61,012 nucleotides of DNA from Clostridia bacterium (GTDB lineage Bacteria > Bacillota > Clostridia > Christensenellales > Aristaeellaceae), in contig JAFUOR010000113.1 of the NCBI GenBank assembly GCA_017481825.1, positions 1 to 61,012 on the forward strand, in the 5' to 3' direction. Every line of letters begins with the position of its first letter. Position 1 is the first letter of the stretch. The notes beneath the pieces are model-generated. The model saw only the letters and a list, made by a program, of their open reading frames with translations. It was not told where the DNA came from and did no database searches. Positions 39,449-47,065 of this stretch are shown piece after piece. The position numbers and the translations under genes were made by a program.

Positions 39449-40264
39449 ATGTTCAACAGAATCCAAACCTATCTGGAGTGGCTCCAGCGCGACCCGGTGG
39501 ACTTCCTGGTCTACATGGCCTACACCGTGGTCACGATCCTGGTCAGCCTCATCCTGCATGAGTGCGCTCACGGCTATGTGGCGCTGCGCTGCGGCGATCC
39601 CACGGCCAAGATGCTGGGCCGCCTCAGCCTCAACCCTGCTCGGCACCTGGACCCCATTGGCACCCTCTGCATGTTTTTTATGGGGTTTGGCTGGGCCAAG
39701 CCCGTGCCGGTCAATCCGCGCAACTTCAGCAACTACCGCCGGGATGACTTCCTTGTTTCCATTGCGGGCATCGTGGTGAATCTGACCCTCTTCATCGGCT
39801 GCTGCTTCCTGAGCACGGTGATCAACCGCATCATGATGGGCGCGGACAGCGTCAGCTTCATGCAGGGGTACTTCACCACTGGCGTGGAGAGCTACGTCAG
39901 TCCCTATTATATGGACGGCTACAACATCATGTACGGCTCCCTGGACGAGTGGTCGATGGGCTTCCTGCAATATCCGTGGATGCTCTACATCCAGCGCTTC
40001 CTGTTGCTGATGGCGCATGTCAATCTGTCCCTGGCGATCTTTAACCTCTTGCCCTTCCCTCCGCTGGACGGTTTCCACATCGTCAACGCCATCATCTTCA
40101 AGGGCCGCCTCATCCTGGATGCACAGAAGTTCCAGATTGCGCACATTCTGCTGATCATCATGGTCGTATCCGGCTTCCTGGATGATCTGCTCTTTTACAG
40201 CGGCGAATTCGTCTACACCGCGGTACTCAAAACCTTCCTGATGATCACGGGACAGGGCGTCTAA
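39449..40264 (+). CDS. Site-2 protease family (M50) metalloprotease
   Basis: A 271-residue integral membrane protease. The zinc motif is HECAH (LILHECAHGYVAL) in the first membrane helix, with the second-site NLLPFPPLDG, and GFGWAKPVPVNP between. Six hydrophobic segments are visible. These small S2P proteins (YwhC-like) usually precede scpA-scpB in Firmicutes, as here. Substrate unknown. ATG after GAGGAAAGAA. Confidence 0.9.
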   Translation: MFNRIQTYLEWLQRDPVDFLVYMAYTVVTILVSLILHECAHGYVALRCGDPTAKMLGRLSLNPARHLDPIGTLCMFFMGFGWAKPVPVNPRNFSNYRRDDFLVSIAGIVVNLTLFIGCCFLSTVINRIMMGADSVSFMQGYFTTGVESYVSPYYMDGYNIMYGSLDEWSMGFLQYPWMLYIQRFLLLMAHVNLSLAIFNLLPFPPLDGFHIVNAIIFKGRLILDAQKFQIAHILLIIMVVSGFLDDLLFYSGEFVYTAVLKTFLMITGQGV

Positions 40265-40276
40265 GGAGAACACCAC

Positions 40277-41035
40277 ATGGCAATGACATTCCAGCTCAAG
40301 GACTTTGACGGCCCCCTTGACCTGCTGCTGTTCCTGATCAACAAGGAAAAGATCGATATCAAGGATATCTTCGTCAGCCAGATTACCGATCAGTACATCG
40401 TGGCTGTCCGCACCGCCTCCGACCTTGATATGGACGAGGCGACGGACTTTCTTGTCATGGCGGCGACACTTCTGGAGATCAAGTCCCGCGCGATGCTGCC
40501 CCGTCCGCCCCGAGTGGAGGAGGGCGAGGAGGATCCCGAGCAGGCGCTGATCCGCCGCCTGGAGGAGTACAAGCGCTTCCGCGAAACGGCGGATGCCATG
40601 AAGCAATTCGAGCGCGCGGCAGGGAATCTCTTCACCAAGCTGCCGGAGGAATATCCGCTGCCGCCCCAGGAGACGGAGCTGGTGGGCTTGACGCTGCAGG
40701 GATTGACGGAGGCCTTCCTGCGCATCTGGGCCCGCAAGCCCGACAAGGCTGACGATACCCCCGAGGTCAACCACTACGCGCCCCGGGACATCCGCCGCGA
40801 TGAGCACAACGTGCAGGAATGCATGCTGACCCTGCTCAAGGGTATCCGCCGCAAGGGCGCCCTGCGCTTTGAGGAGGCCTTCAGCGCCGCCCCCACAAAG
40901 GAAGAGGTCGTGACGCTCTTTCTGGCGCTGCTGGAGCTGCTCAAGCTTGGCGAAACCCACATCGAGCAGGAGGGTATCTACGGCGACATTGTCCTCTATC
41001 CCGGACGCAGAGAAGATACGGAGGAAGACGCATGA
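40277..41035 (+). CDS. scpA: Segregation and condensation protein A
   Basis: The kleisin that joins SMC and ScpB in the bacterial condensin. The 252-residue protein begins FQLKDFDGPLDLLLFLINKEKIDIKDI, the family signature, has an acidic middle, and ends with a winged-helix region (FLALLELLKLGETHIEQEG). The last four bases overlap the scpB ATG. RBS AAGGAG is 10 bp upstream. Confidence 0.95.
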   Translation: MAMTFQLKDFDGPLDLLLFLINKEKIDIKDIFVSQITDQYIVAVRTASDLDMDEATDFLVMAATLLEIKSRAMLPRPPRVEEGEEDPEQALIRRLEEYKRFRETADAMKQFERAAGNLFTKLPEEYPLPPQETELVGLTLQGLTEAFLRIWARKPDKADDTPEVNHYAPRDIRRDEHNVQECMLTLLKGIRRKGALRFEEAFSAAPTKEEVVTLFLALLELLKLGETHIEQEGIYGDIVLYPGRREDTEEDA

Positions 41036-41619
41036 ACGATGAAGAGCTGATTCAGCAATCGGAGGGCAATCTGGCAGGCCGGATCGAGGCCATCCTCTTC
41101 GTGGCCGGCGAGCCGGTGCGCGTGGATGATCTGGCCAAGGCGCTGAACGTATCGGTAAAGGAGCTGGAGACTGAGCTGATCCGTCTGCGGGACGAATACG
41201 ATTTCGGCCAGCGCGGCTTTGCCCTCAAGCGCTTTGGCCATCAGGTGCAGCTGGCAACGCGTGCGCTGTATTCTACCGATGTGGTGCGCCTTTTGCAGCC
41301 GGTGCAGAAGCAGTCCCTGTCTCAGGCCGCGATGGAAACCCTGGCAGTGGTGGCCTACAAGCAACCCGTGACCCGTGCCGAGGTGGAGCAGATTCGCGGC
41401 GTGAAGTGTGATTACTCTCTGCAATCCCTGATGAACAAGGAGCTTATCATGGAGGTAGGCCGCAAGGAAGCCCTGGGCCGTCCGATTCTCTACGGCACAA
41501 CGGAGAACTTCCTGGCGCACTTTGGCCTCACCAATCTCGACGACCTCCCGCCCATGCCCGAGGCGCCAAGCGAAGCGCCCCGGGAGGACCTGGATGACAT
41601 TCCCGAACTCATTCCATAA
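41032..41619 (+). CDS. scpB: Segregation and condensation protein B
   Basis: A 195-residue double winged-helix partner of ScpA. It has EAILFVAGEPVRVDDLAKAL, QPVQKQSLSQAAMETLAVVAYKQPVTRAE (two segments in sequence) and GRPILYGTTENFLAHFGL near the end. The ATGA overlap with scpA implies translational coupling. Confidence 0.95.
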   Translation: MNDEELIQQSEGNLAGRIEAILFVAGEPVRVDDLAKALNVSVKELETELIRLRDEYDFGQRGFALKRFGHQVQLATRALYSTDVVRLLQPVQKQSLSQAAMETLAVVAYKQPVTRAEVEQIRGVKCDYSLQSLMNKELIMEVGRKEALGRPILYGTTENFLAHFGLTNLDDLPPMPEAPSEAPREDLDDIPELIP

Positions 41620-41637
41620 TTAAAGGAGGAAACCAAC

Positions 41638-41847
41638 ATGGAGAAGAAGCTGCTGGTGGAGGGCATGATGTGCAACCACTGCAAGATGTCGGTGGAGAAG
41701 GTACTCTGCGCGGTGGAGGGCGTGACCTCCGCCGTGGTCGATCTTGACGCGAAGACCGCGACGGTCGAATGCGCTGCTTCCGTCACGGATGAAGCGCTCT
41801 TTGCCGCCGTGGAAAAGAAGGGCTTCAAGCCGGTCAGGATGCTTTGA
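41638..41847 (+). CDS. Heavy-metal-associated (HMA) domain protein, CopZ-like
   Basis: A 69-residue single HMA domain. The metal-binding GMMCNHC (C11, C14) lies in the first loop; the ferredoxin-like fold is complete. Copper chaperones of this type deliver Cu(I) to P-type ATPases, but none is nearby. It follows scpB by 18 bp with RBS AAAGGAGG and may be cotranscribed. Ends before a strong terminator. Confidence 0.9.
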   Translation: MEKKLLVEGMMCNHCKMSVEKVLCAVEGVTSAVVDLDAKTATVECAASVTDEALFAAVEKKGFKPVRML

Positions 41848-41862
41848 GCCAATCTGCCCCAG

Positions 41863-41905
41863 ATCGCTCTGCACAGACATGATGGTGCAGAGCGATTTTC
41901 TTTTT
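41863..41905 (+). terminator. Terminator of the S2P-scpAB-HMA operon
   Basis: A perfect 12-bp stem, ATCGCTCTGCAC/GTGCAGAGCGAT, followed by TTTTCTTTTT. Confidence 0.9.
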
Positions 41906-42001
41906 GATTCCCTGCACCCCGCAGCCGTCAGGACATAATCTGCTGATGAAAGCTCCGGCAAAAGGCAGCCCGGAGCCTCGACGATAAGGAGGCGTGATTC
42001 A

Positions 42002-42817
42002 ATGTCCTTTTACAGCTATAAGAACAGCAATTCCTCCTGCTGCCCCGGCAACATCAGCGGCAACAGCGCTCTGGATGGCCTGCAGGAGAGGGTCTGTGTG
42101 CAGGTGAAGCGCGTCTACGACAGCGCCCTGTGGCAGCAGCAGATCGACAATGCGGTGGTGACCATCACCAGCTATGCCCAGGTGAACAACAACTGCAATT
42201 GCAACTGTGCCTGCGGCTGCAACGACACAGCCGATACCGTGATGCCGACCTCCGCGCCCGTTCCGCCCATCACCTTTGAGAGCTGCCGCAGCAACACCAC
42301 CGAGGGTACCATCCGCAACCTGAGCGTCGAGCGCCTGTGCGACCGTCCCTGCTTTGCCCGCGTCCGTGCCACGATCGACGTGCCGATCGACATCCTCTTT
42401 GTGGACAGCCGCTGCGTGGAGTACATCGGCAAGGGCGTGGTCAGCGTGGATCGCGACGTCCTGCTCAGCATTCCGGATGAATCCATCGTGCCCTATTCCC
42501 TGGAGGCGATGGTCAGCGCCATCTGCGTGTCCGGCTGCTTTGTGGGCAACAACCAGTTCAAGATGACGGTCTGCGTCACCATTATCCTGAAGGTGTTGGC
42601 GGACGTGGAAATCCTCGTGCCCAGCTACGGCTTCTGCACCATCCCGCCGGCGGAGGAATTCGCAGAGAGCGTGTGTGATGAATTTTTCTCCCTGCCGCTC
42701 TTCCCCCAGGCGTCGCTGTGCAACGAGGGCACGGTGAGCGCCACCAACATCGGCTGCACCTGCGGACGCCGCTGCGGCTCGTGCGGCTCATGTGGCTCGT
42801 GCGGATGCAACAGATAA
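42002..42817 (+). CDS. Cys-rich protein, probable spore coat or envelope structural protein
   Basis: A 271-residue protein with two Cys-rich parts: NNNCNCNCACGCND near residue 60 and a C-terminal tail, CTCGRRCGSCGSCGSCGCNR. The middle (LERVCVQVKRVYD at the start, VPIDILFVDSRCVEYIGKG, then VSAICVSGCFVGNNQFKMTVCV) looks like a beta-sandwich. No signal peptide. Such proteins in clostridia are often found among coat or exosporium proteins; that is inference. ATG follows AAGGAGGCGTGATTCA. Confidence 0.6.
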   Translation: MSFYSYKNSNSSCCPGNISGNSALDGLQERVCVQVKRVYDSALWQQQIDNAVVTITSYAQVNNNCNCNCACGCNDTADTVMPTSAPVPPITFESCRSNTTEGTIRNLSVERLCDRPCFARVRATIDVPIDILFVDSRCVEYIGKGVVSVDRDVLLSIPDESIVPYSLEAMVSAICVSGCFVGNNQFKMTVCVTIILKVLADVEILVPSYGFCTIPPAEEFAESVCDEFFSLPLFPQASLCNEGTVSATNIGCTCGRRCGSCGSCGSCGCNR

Positions 42818-42826
42818 ACAGCGCAA

Positions 42827-42858
42827 AGCGCCGCCTCCCGGGTGTGGGAAGCGGCGCT
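42827..42858 (+). terminator. Hairpin after the Cys-rich gene
   Basis: AGCGCCGC pairs with GCGGCGCT with an inner CCC/GGG; the tail (GTAGTTTG) is weak. Acts as terminator or 3' stabiliser. Confidence 0.5.
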
Positions 42859-43050
42859 GTAGTTTGTTACAAACTATGAGAGGTGTCGTGGGGCCCGCCG
42901 GCCCTCTGACTGTCATGGTATCGCGGAGGAGTCTTCGACTCATCTATCCGCCACGTGGGCGGGGCGTTTTCAGACTCGGCTATCACGCGGCATAAAACCG
43001 TGCGCTTTTGACTTATTCATCAAATGGAATTTCATGAAAAAATCATTCGC
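42859..43050. other. Palindrome-rich intergenic stretch bordering the AT-rich islet
   Basis: No gene is seen. It contains GAGTCTTCGACTC and CCGCCACGTGGGCGG, both near-perfect palindromes, then a sharp drop in GC content at about 43010, just before the ADP-ribosyltransferase gene. It may be a recombination scar or the edge of an insertion; no inverted terminal repeats or target duplication were found. Confidence 0.3.
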
Positions 43051-43689
43051 TTATAGCAAAGATTTAAAAGTCATATATATCTTACCACTTTCTCCGTCGA
43101 TTTTGGTAACGAGAAATTCAAGTGGTGCCAAAATGACTTCATCGGGTTCGTTTTGTACATCAGGCATTAAATCAAGTCGGATTGCAGGTGTACCTGCTGG
43201 CGCGATGATCTCAACTAAGGTACAGTCGCTTGAGCCATATGCTGCATTCTCCGCGATATGAGGACTTAAACTGCAGGAGGAAAAGCCTAAATGGTTTAGG
43301 GACATGCCTTCCTCTATTTTATCAACAAACTTGGTTTTTATGTTTCTATATAGTACCAGTTCAGATGTCAGCGGTTCCATACATGCCATCATATTGGAAA
43401 TATCAATCCTTGCCCGTTCAAGGATTTGTTTTTTTACGCTCTGATTATTGATAATCGGGAAACGTTTTTGATAGATTTGATATAATCTCTCGCCTTCTTT
43501 TTTACTGCAATTCCAGCGCACATCAAATCCTTGCTCAATAGCTTCAGCCATCACACCTCTGCCATCGTCGTTGATGAGTTGGATAAATATATCAATGGTT
43601 TTCTCGTCTTCTCCCCAAAGAAGACCATTTATCAGCAAATAATCATTCGTTGTATAGAATCGCAGGGTTTCCTTTTGTGCTTCTGTCAT
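43051..43689 (-). CDS. ADP-ribosyltransferase, C3/VIP2-like exoenzyme family
   Basis: A 212-residue single-domain ART. The N-terminal YTTNDYLLINGLL matches the family opener; R115 (LVLYRNI) is the first catalytic residue; FSSCSLSP (137-142) replaces the usual STS; PDEVILAP places E184 at the catalytic Glu of ExE, with Pro where the first Glu is expected. This altered motif suggests changed target choice or reduced activity. No signal peptide or adjacent immunity gene is seen. GC content is clearly lower than its neighbours, pointing to horizontal gain. GGAGGAG upstream fixes the ATG at 43689. Confidence 0.8.
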   Translation of the reverse strand: MTEAQKETLRFYTTNDYLLINGLLWGEDEKTIDIFIQLINDDGRGVMAEAIEQGFDVRWNCSKKEGERLYQIYQKRFPIINNQSVKKQILERARIDISNMMACMEPLTSELVLYRNIKTKFVDKIEEGMSLNHLGFSSCSLSPHIAENAAYGSSDCTLVEIIAPAGTPAIRLDLMPDVQNEPDEVILAPLEFLVTKIDGESGKIYMTFKSLL

Positions 43690-43743
43690 GTTTTCTCCTC
43701 CGCAAATTCTTTTTTGTCACATTTATTCTACCACAGTGATATG

Positions 43744-43775
43744 AAAACGCCACGCCAAACAATCTGTCTGGCGTG
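43744..43775 (-). terminator. Probable terminator of the two-component operon
   Basis: CACGCCA pairs with TGGCGTG, followed on minus by GCGTTTTC. It lies between the histidine kinase stop and the ART gene. Confidence 0.5.
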
Positions 43776-43905
43776 ATGTTACAGTCTGACTGCTTCCATT
43801 CACCGCAAATGGCTGCAGTCATGATGCAATGCGAAGGATAAATCCTTCCCTGACATTATACCTGCGGCCATGGCCACTTTTTGACGCCCTTAAGCGGTGC
43901 TGGTC

Positions 43906-45375
43906 TTATGCCTTTTTGGATTGGGCAGTAGCCTCGGCAGTGGAGAGCTTGGCGGTGTGGAGCTTATCCTGTTTCTGGGGCAGAGTCATGAAGAAGGTGG
44001 AGCCTTGTCCGACCTTGCTGCGTACGCGCAGCTTGCCGCCATGGGCCATGACGATGATGCGGGCGATAGACAGGCCCAGACCGTGGCCGCCGCCTTCGGA
44101 TTTGCGGGCAGAATCGCTGCGGTAGAAGCGGTCGAAGATTTTCGGCAGCTCATCGGCGGAGATGCCCGGCCCATTGTCCGACACAGAGAAGGTGCACCAG
44201 CCGTTTTCGCAGGTCACGCCGATGGTGATGATGCCTCCGCGCGGGGTGTACTTCACTGCGTTGTCGCACAGGATGCGCAGCACCTGCTTGATCATGCCGC
44301 GGTCACCCTCCATCAGGCAACCGTCGGCAGGGGAAAGGCGGAAGGTGTCATCGGGGGTGACCATTGCAGCCTCGCGGTGGAGTTCCTGGGCCAGTTCCAG
44401 AGCGTCAAACTGGCCCACTTCCATCATCAGGGTTTTCTTGTCATGACGCGCGAGGAAGAGCAGACTTTCCACCAGCTCCTTCATGCTGGTGGTTTCCTGG
44501 GCGATGGCGGAGATACCCTCGTCCAAAACCTCGGGGTCGGACTTGCCCCAGCGCTGGAGCATGTTGATATAGCCCTGAATGACGGCAATGGGGGTGCGCA
44601 GCTCATGGGAGGCGTCGGATACAAACTGCTTTTGGCTGTTGTAGGAGCGCTCGATGCGGTCCAGCATGCTGTTGATGACCACAGCCAGGTCCTTCAGCTC
44701 GTTCTTCATGCCTGCGATGTTGATGCGGTTGGACAGATTGCTGGCTGAGAGTGTCGCTGCCATGTCGGTAATATCACGGATGGGGGCAAGGACGGTCTTG
44801 TTGAGGCGCTCGCGGCGGCGCATGAAGGAGATCACACGCAGCGCATCGCACAAAAGCGCAGCCAGCATCAGCCAGCACCAGGTCACGAAGGGATCGTGGA
44901 GGTCATAGGTCATGTAGATGGACTGGCCGCTGCTGTGGCAGGCCTCCACATCCACATACATGTGCGTCGGCCAGAGGTTGACCTTGCGGAACCGGTAGGC
45001 AATGCCTGGCACGGCATCGCCGCTGTAAGGCCAGCTGTTCAGGGTGGCGGAAACTGCGTCCTCCTGGATGATCTCCTGGGAGAATATACCGTCAGTACCG
45101 GCCTCGCCATAGCGCAGGCGGCGGATGCTTTCCTCCAGATCAGCCAGCACCGTGCCGCCAAAGACGAGCGTGAGCACCAGCAGCGCCGTGAGCGTTGTGC
45201 GCAGGAGCTGGTGGCAGTAATGAAGCGCGATGCGGAAGGTGAGGGACAGTCGGAAATTGGAGAACAGGTGCTTCAGCCGTCCGTGCACGCCGGTGGAGGC
45301 ACGGTTCAGGCCCCGTTCCCGGTTTTTGTCTTTGACCTTTCGCTCTTTGCGCAAAAAGCGTTTCTTCTTACTCAT
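43906..45375 (-). CDS. Two-component sensor histidine kinase
   Basis: A 489-residue membrane kinase. Residues 1-45 are strongly basic; TM1 is about 60-78, an extracytoplasmic sensor of about 80 residues follows, TM2 about 162-184, then HAMP. The phospho-His is H257 in SDASHELRTP; DNAVKY (N box), SDNGPGI (G1) and GGGHGLGL (G2) are present. It ends in an Ala/Lys-rich tail. It overlaps the response regulator gene by 8 bases, so the pair is coupled. The signal is unknown. Confidence 0.93.
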   Translation of the reverse strand: MSKKKRFLRKERKVKDKNRERGLNRASTGVHGRLKHLFSNFRLSLTFRIALHYCHQLLRTTLTALLVLTLVFGGTVLADLEESIRRLRYGEAGTDGIFSQEIIQEDAVSATLNSWPYSGDAVPGIAYRFRKVNLWPTHMYVDVEACHSSGQSIYMTYDLHDPFVTWCWLMLAALLCDALRVISFMRRRERLNKTVLAPIRDITDMAATLSASNLSNRINIAGMKNELKDLAVVINSMLDRIERSYNSQKQFVSDASHELRTPIAVIQGYINMLQRWGKSDPEVLDEGISAIAQETTSMKELVESLLFLARHDKKTLMMEVGQFDALELAQELHREAAMVTPDDTFRLSPADGCLMEGDRGMIKQVLRILCDNAVKYTPRGGIITIGVTCENGWCTFSVSDNGPGISADELPKIFDRFYRSDSARKSEGGGHGLGLSIARIIVMAHGGKLRVRSKVGQGSTFFMTLPQKQDKLHTAKLSTAEATAQSKKA

Positions 45376-46048
45376 AGCTGAACATATAGCCCACCGCGCG
45401 GATGGTGTGGATGGTCTTCACGCCAAAAGGTTCATCAATCTTGTGGCGCAGGTAGCGGATGTACACGTCCACGACATTCGTGTCGCCGGCATAGTCATAG
45501 CCCCAGACATCTGTCAGCAGGGCGTCACGGGTTACGGCCTGTCCCTTGTGCTGCATGAGGTAACGCAGAAGGTCGAACTCCTTCTTGGTCAGGGAAACCG
45601 GCTTACCGGCGAAGGTCACCGCATAGCTGGCGGGATCGAGGGTCAGCTGGCCTGCCGTCAAAACGGAGGATACTGGCGTCTGGGAGGCGCGGTGCTTCTT
45701 GAGCCCCACGCGGATGCGGGCCAGCAGCTCCTCGATGGCAAAGGGTTTGGTCATGTAGTCATCCGCGCCCATGTCAAGGCCCATGACCTTGTCAGATACA
45801 TCGTCCTTGGCGGTGAGCATGATGATGGGCAGATCGCTTTCATGGCGCAAGCGGCGGCAGACCTCGATGCCGGAGAGCTCCGGAAGCATGAGGTCGAGGA
45901 TCATCAGATCGGGCTTCCAGCTCAGGGCCAGATCAAGGCCGGTGCGGCCGTCTCCGGCGGTCTGCACCTCATAGCCCTCGTGCTGCAGCTCCAGCTCCAG
46001 GAATCGGGCAATCTTCCGCTCGTCTTCAACGATCAGGATGCGGCTCAT
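45368..46048 (-). CDS. Response regulator, OmpR/PhoB family
   Basis: A 226-residue regulator: receiver domain with D52 (LMILDLMLPE) and K in MLTAKDD, then a winged-helix DNA-binding domain with LTKKEFDLLRYLMQHKGQAVTRD and VDVYIRYLRHKID. Its partner is the overlapping histidine kinase. AAAGGAGG precedes the ATG. Target genes may include the cell-envelope genes upstream (dacF, uppP), which is only a guess from position. Confidence 0.94.
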   Translation of the reverse strand: MSRILIVEDERKIARFLELELQHEGYEVQTAGDGRTGLDLALSWKPDLMILDLMLPELSGIEVCRRLRHESDLPIIMLTAKDDVSDKVMGLDMGADDYMTKPFAIEELLARIRVGLKKHRASQTPVSSVLTAGQLTLDPASYAVTFAGKPVSLTKKEFDLLRYLMQHKGQAVTRDALLTDVWGYDYAGDTNVVDVYIRYLRHKIDEPFGVKTIHTIRAVGYMFSYE

Positions 46049-46123
46049 AGTTCAGGTCCTCCTTTGGGTGTGATGAACGCGAAAAGGGAATGCAGCAGGG
46101 GAGTCCTGTGCATTCCTGATGGT

Positions 46124-46810
46124 TTACTCGATGGTGGCGCTGTTGAAGCCCTCGTCATCGGCCTCCATGGTCACGGCGCCGTCCTGGCTTTCCACCTGCA
46201 CGGGGACGTTCAGGGTCGGGGCGCTGGCGTGATAGGTGGCGGAGGCAGGCTTGCTGGCGTAGTAGCTGCGGGCGTCTTCCTTCTCTTCCGGCTTGGAGGA
46301 GGAAGCGGCGTTCTCACTGGCATTCTGGAAGTTGCGGGCGATGTCGCTCACGGAGGATTTAACGTTCTCGGCGGCATTGCGCACCATGCGTTCCAGGTTC
46401 TCGCTGTCAAAGGCGGCGTCATGCTTCTCGAAGGAGAACTTGTAGCCCAGCACCAGGCAGACGATCACGCCGATGATCACCAGATGGGGGCTGATCAGCA
46501 CGCTCAGGATGGAGAAGAGCAGCGACAGGTTGATGATGGGGGTAGCGCCCTTGCTGACCTTGACGCGGGCACGATAGAGCTTGGTGATGAGCTCGACGAG
46601 GGCGTTCTTGCTGCTGCCGGAGGACTTCGCCGTGGAAGCCTTTGCCTTGGGCGCCTCGCCGCCTTCCTTGATGCGGCCGTTGCGCTCCAGATCCACCAGT
46701 GCGCGGGCGACGTTGCCGTTGTGGTAGTCCAGCAGCGCAACTGCTTCCTGATAGCTGATGCCGCTCTTGCGGCGGATGAGTTCGATGTCCTCGATGGTGT
46801 AGCTGGCCAT
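46124..46810 (-). CDS. DUF4342 protein with UBA-like N-terminus
   Basis: A 228-residue protein. Residues 1-45 (YTIEDIELIRRKSGISYQEA, then ALLDYHNGNVARALVDLE) form a UBA-like three-helix unit as found in EF-Ts and the NAC family. A DUF4342 part follows, with one hydrophobic segment of about 30 residues (LSLLFSILSVLISPHLVIIG). The C-terminal third is Ala/Ser/Glu-rich and polar. ATG 46810 with AAAGGGG is used; an upstream in-frame ATG has no RBS. Function unknown. Confidence 0.7.
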   Translation of the reverse strand: MASYTIEDIELIRRKSGISYQEAVALLDYHNGNVARALVDLERNGRIKEGGEAPKAKASTAKSSGSSKNALVELITKLYRARVKVSKGATPIINLSLLFSILSVLISPHLVIIGVIVCLVLGYKFSFEKHDAAFDSENLERMVRNAAENVKSSVSDIARNFQNASENAASSSKPEEKEDARSYYASKPASATYHASAPTLNVPVQVESQDGAVTMEADDEGFNSATIE

Positions 46811-46996
46811 GGTGTGAATACCCCTTTCATGTCTTTCGGCTTGCGCCGGGATGAATGTTTCTTTCAGCAGCGGGTGTTCCCTTGCTGATGATGCTATCAT
46901 ATCACGTTTGCGCCGGCTTTGCTTGAGAAACTGGAAAAGAAATCATGAGAAAACCATGAGAAATCAGGCAGGAATCCCACAGAAAAGCCCGGAATC

Positions 46997-47034
46997 TCAA
47001 AATCCGCCTCCCAGGGACGATGGGGAAGCGGATC
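46997..47034 (-). terminator. Terminator of dacF
   Basis: On minus, ATCCGCTTCCCC pairs with GGGAGGCGGAT, followed by TTTTGAG, about 30 bp after the dacF stop. Confidence 0.6.
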
Positions 47035-47056
47035 AGGGACGATGGGGAAGCGGATC
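47013..47056. repeat. 22-bp tandem duplication inside the dacF terminator
   Basis: The 22-bp unit beginning AGGGACGATGGGGAAGCGG occurs twice head to tail (47013-47034, 47035-47056). Each copy holds the 5' arm and loop of the terminator, so either copy could pair with the 3' arm. Confidence 0.85.
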
Positions 47057-47065
47057 AAGAGGAGC

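Noticed and set aside
42859-43050. IS or integron end suspected from palindromes
   Set aside because: No transposase, terminal inverted repeat pair or target duplication is visible.
43051-43689. ADP-ribosyltransferase read as part of a toxin-immunity pair with a neighbour
   Set aside because: No small gene adjoins it; the nearest genes are the two-component kinase and the Cys-rich protein, both separated by hairpins.
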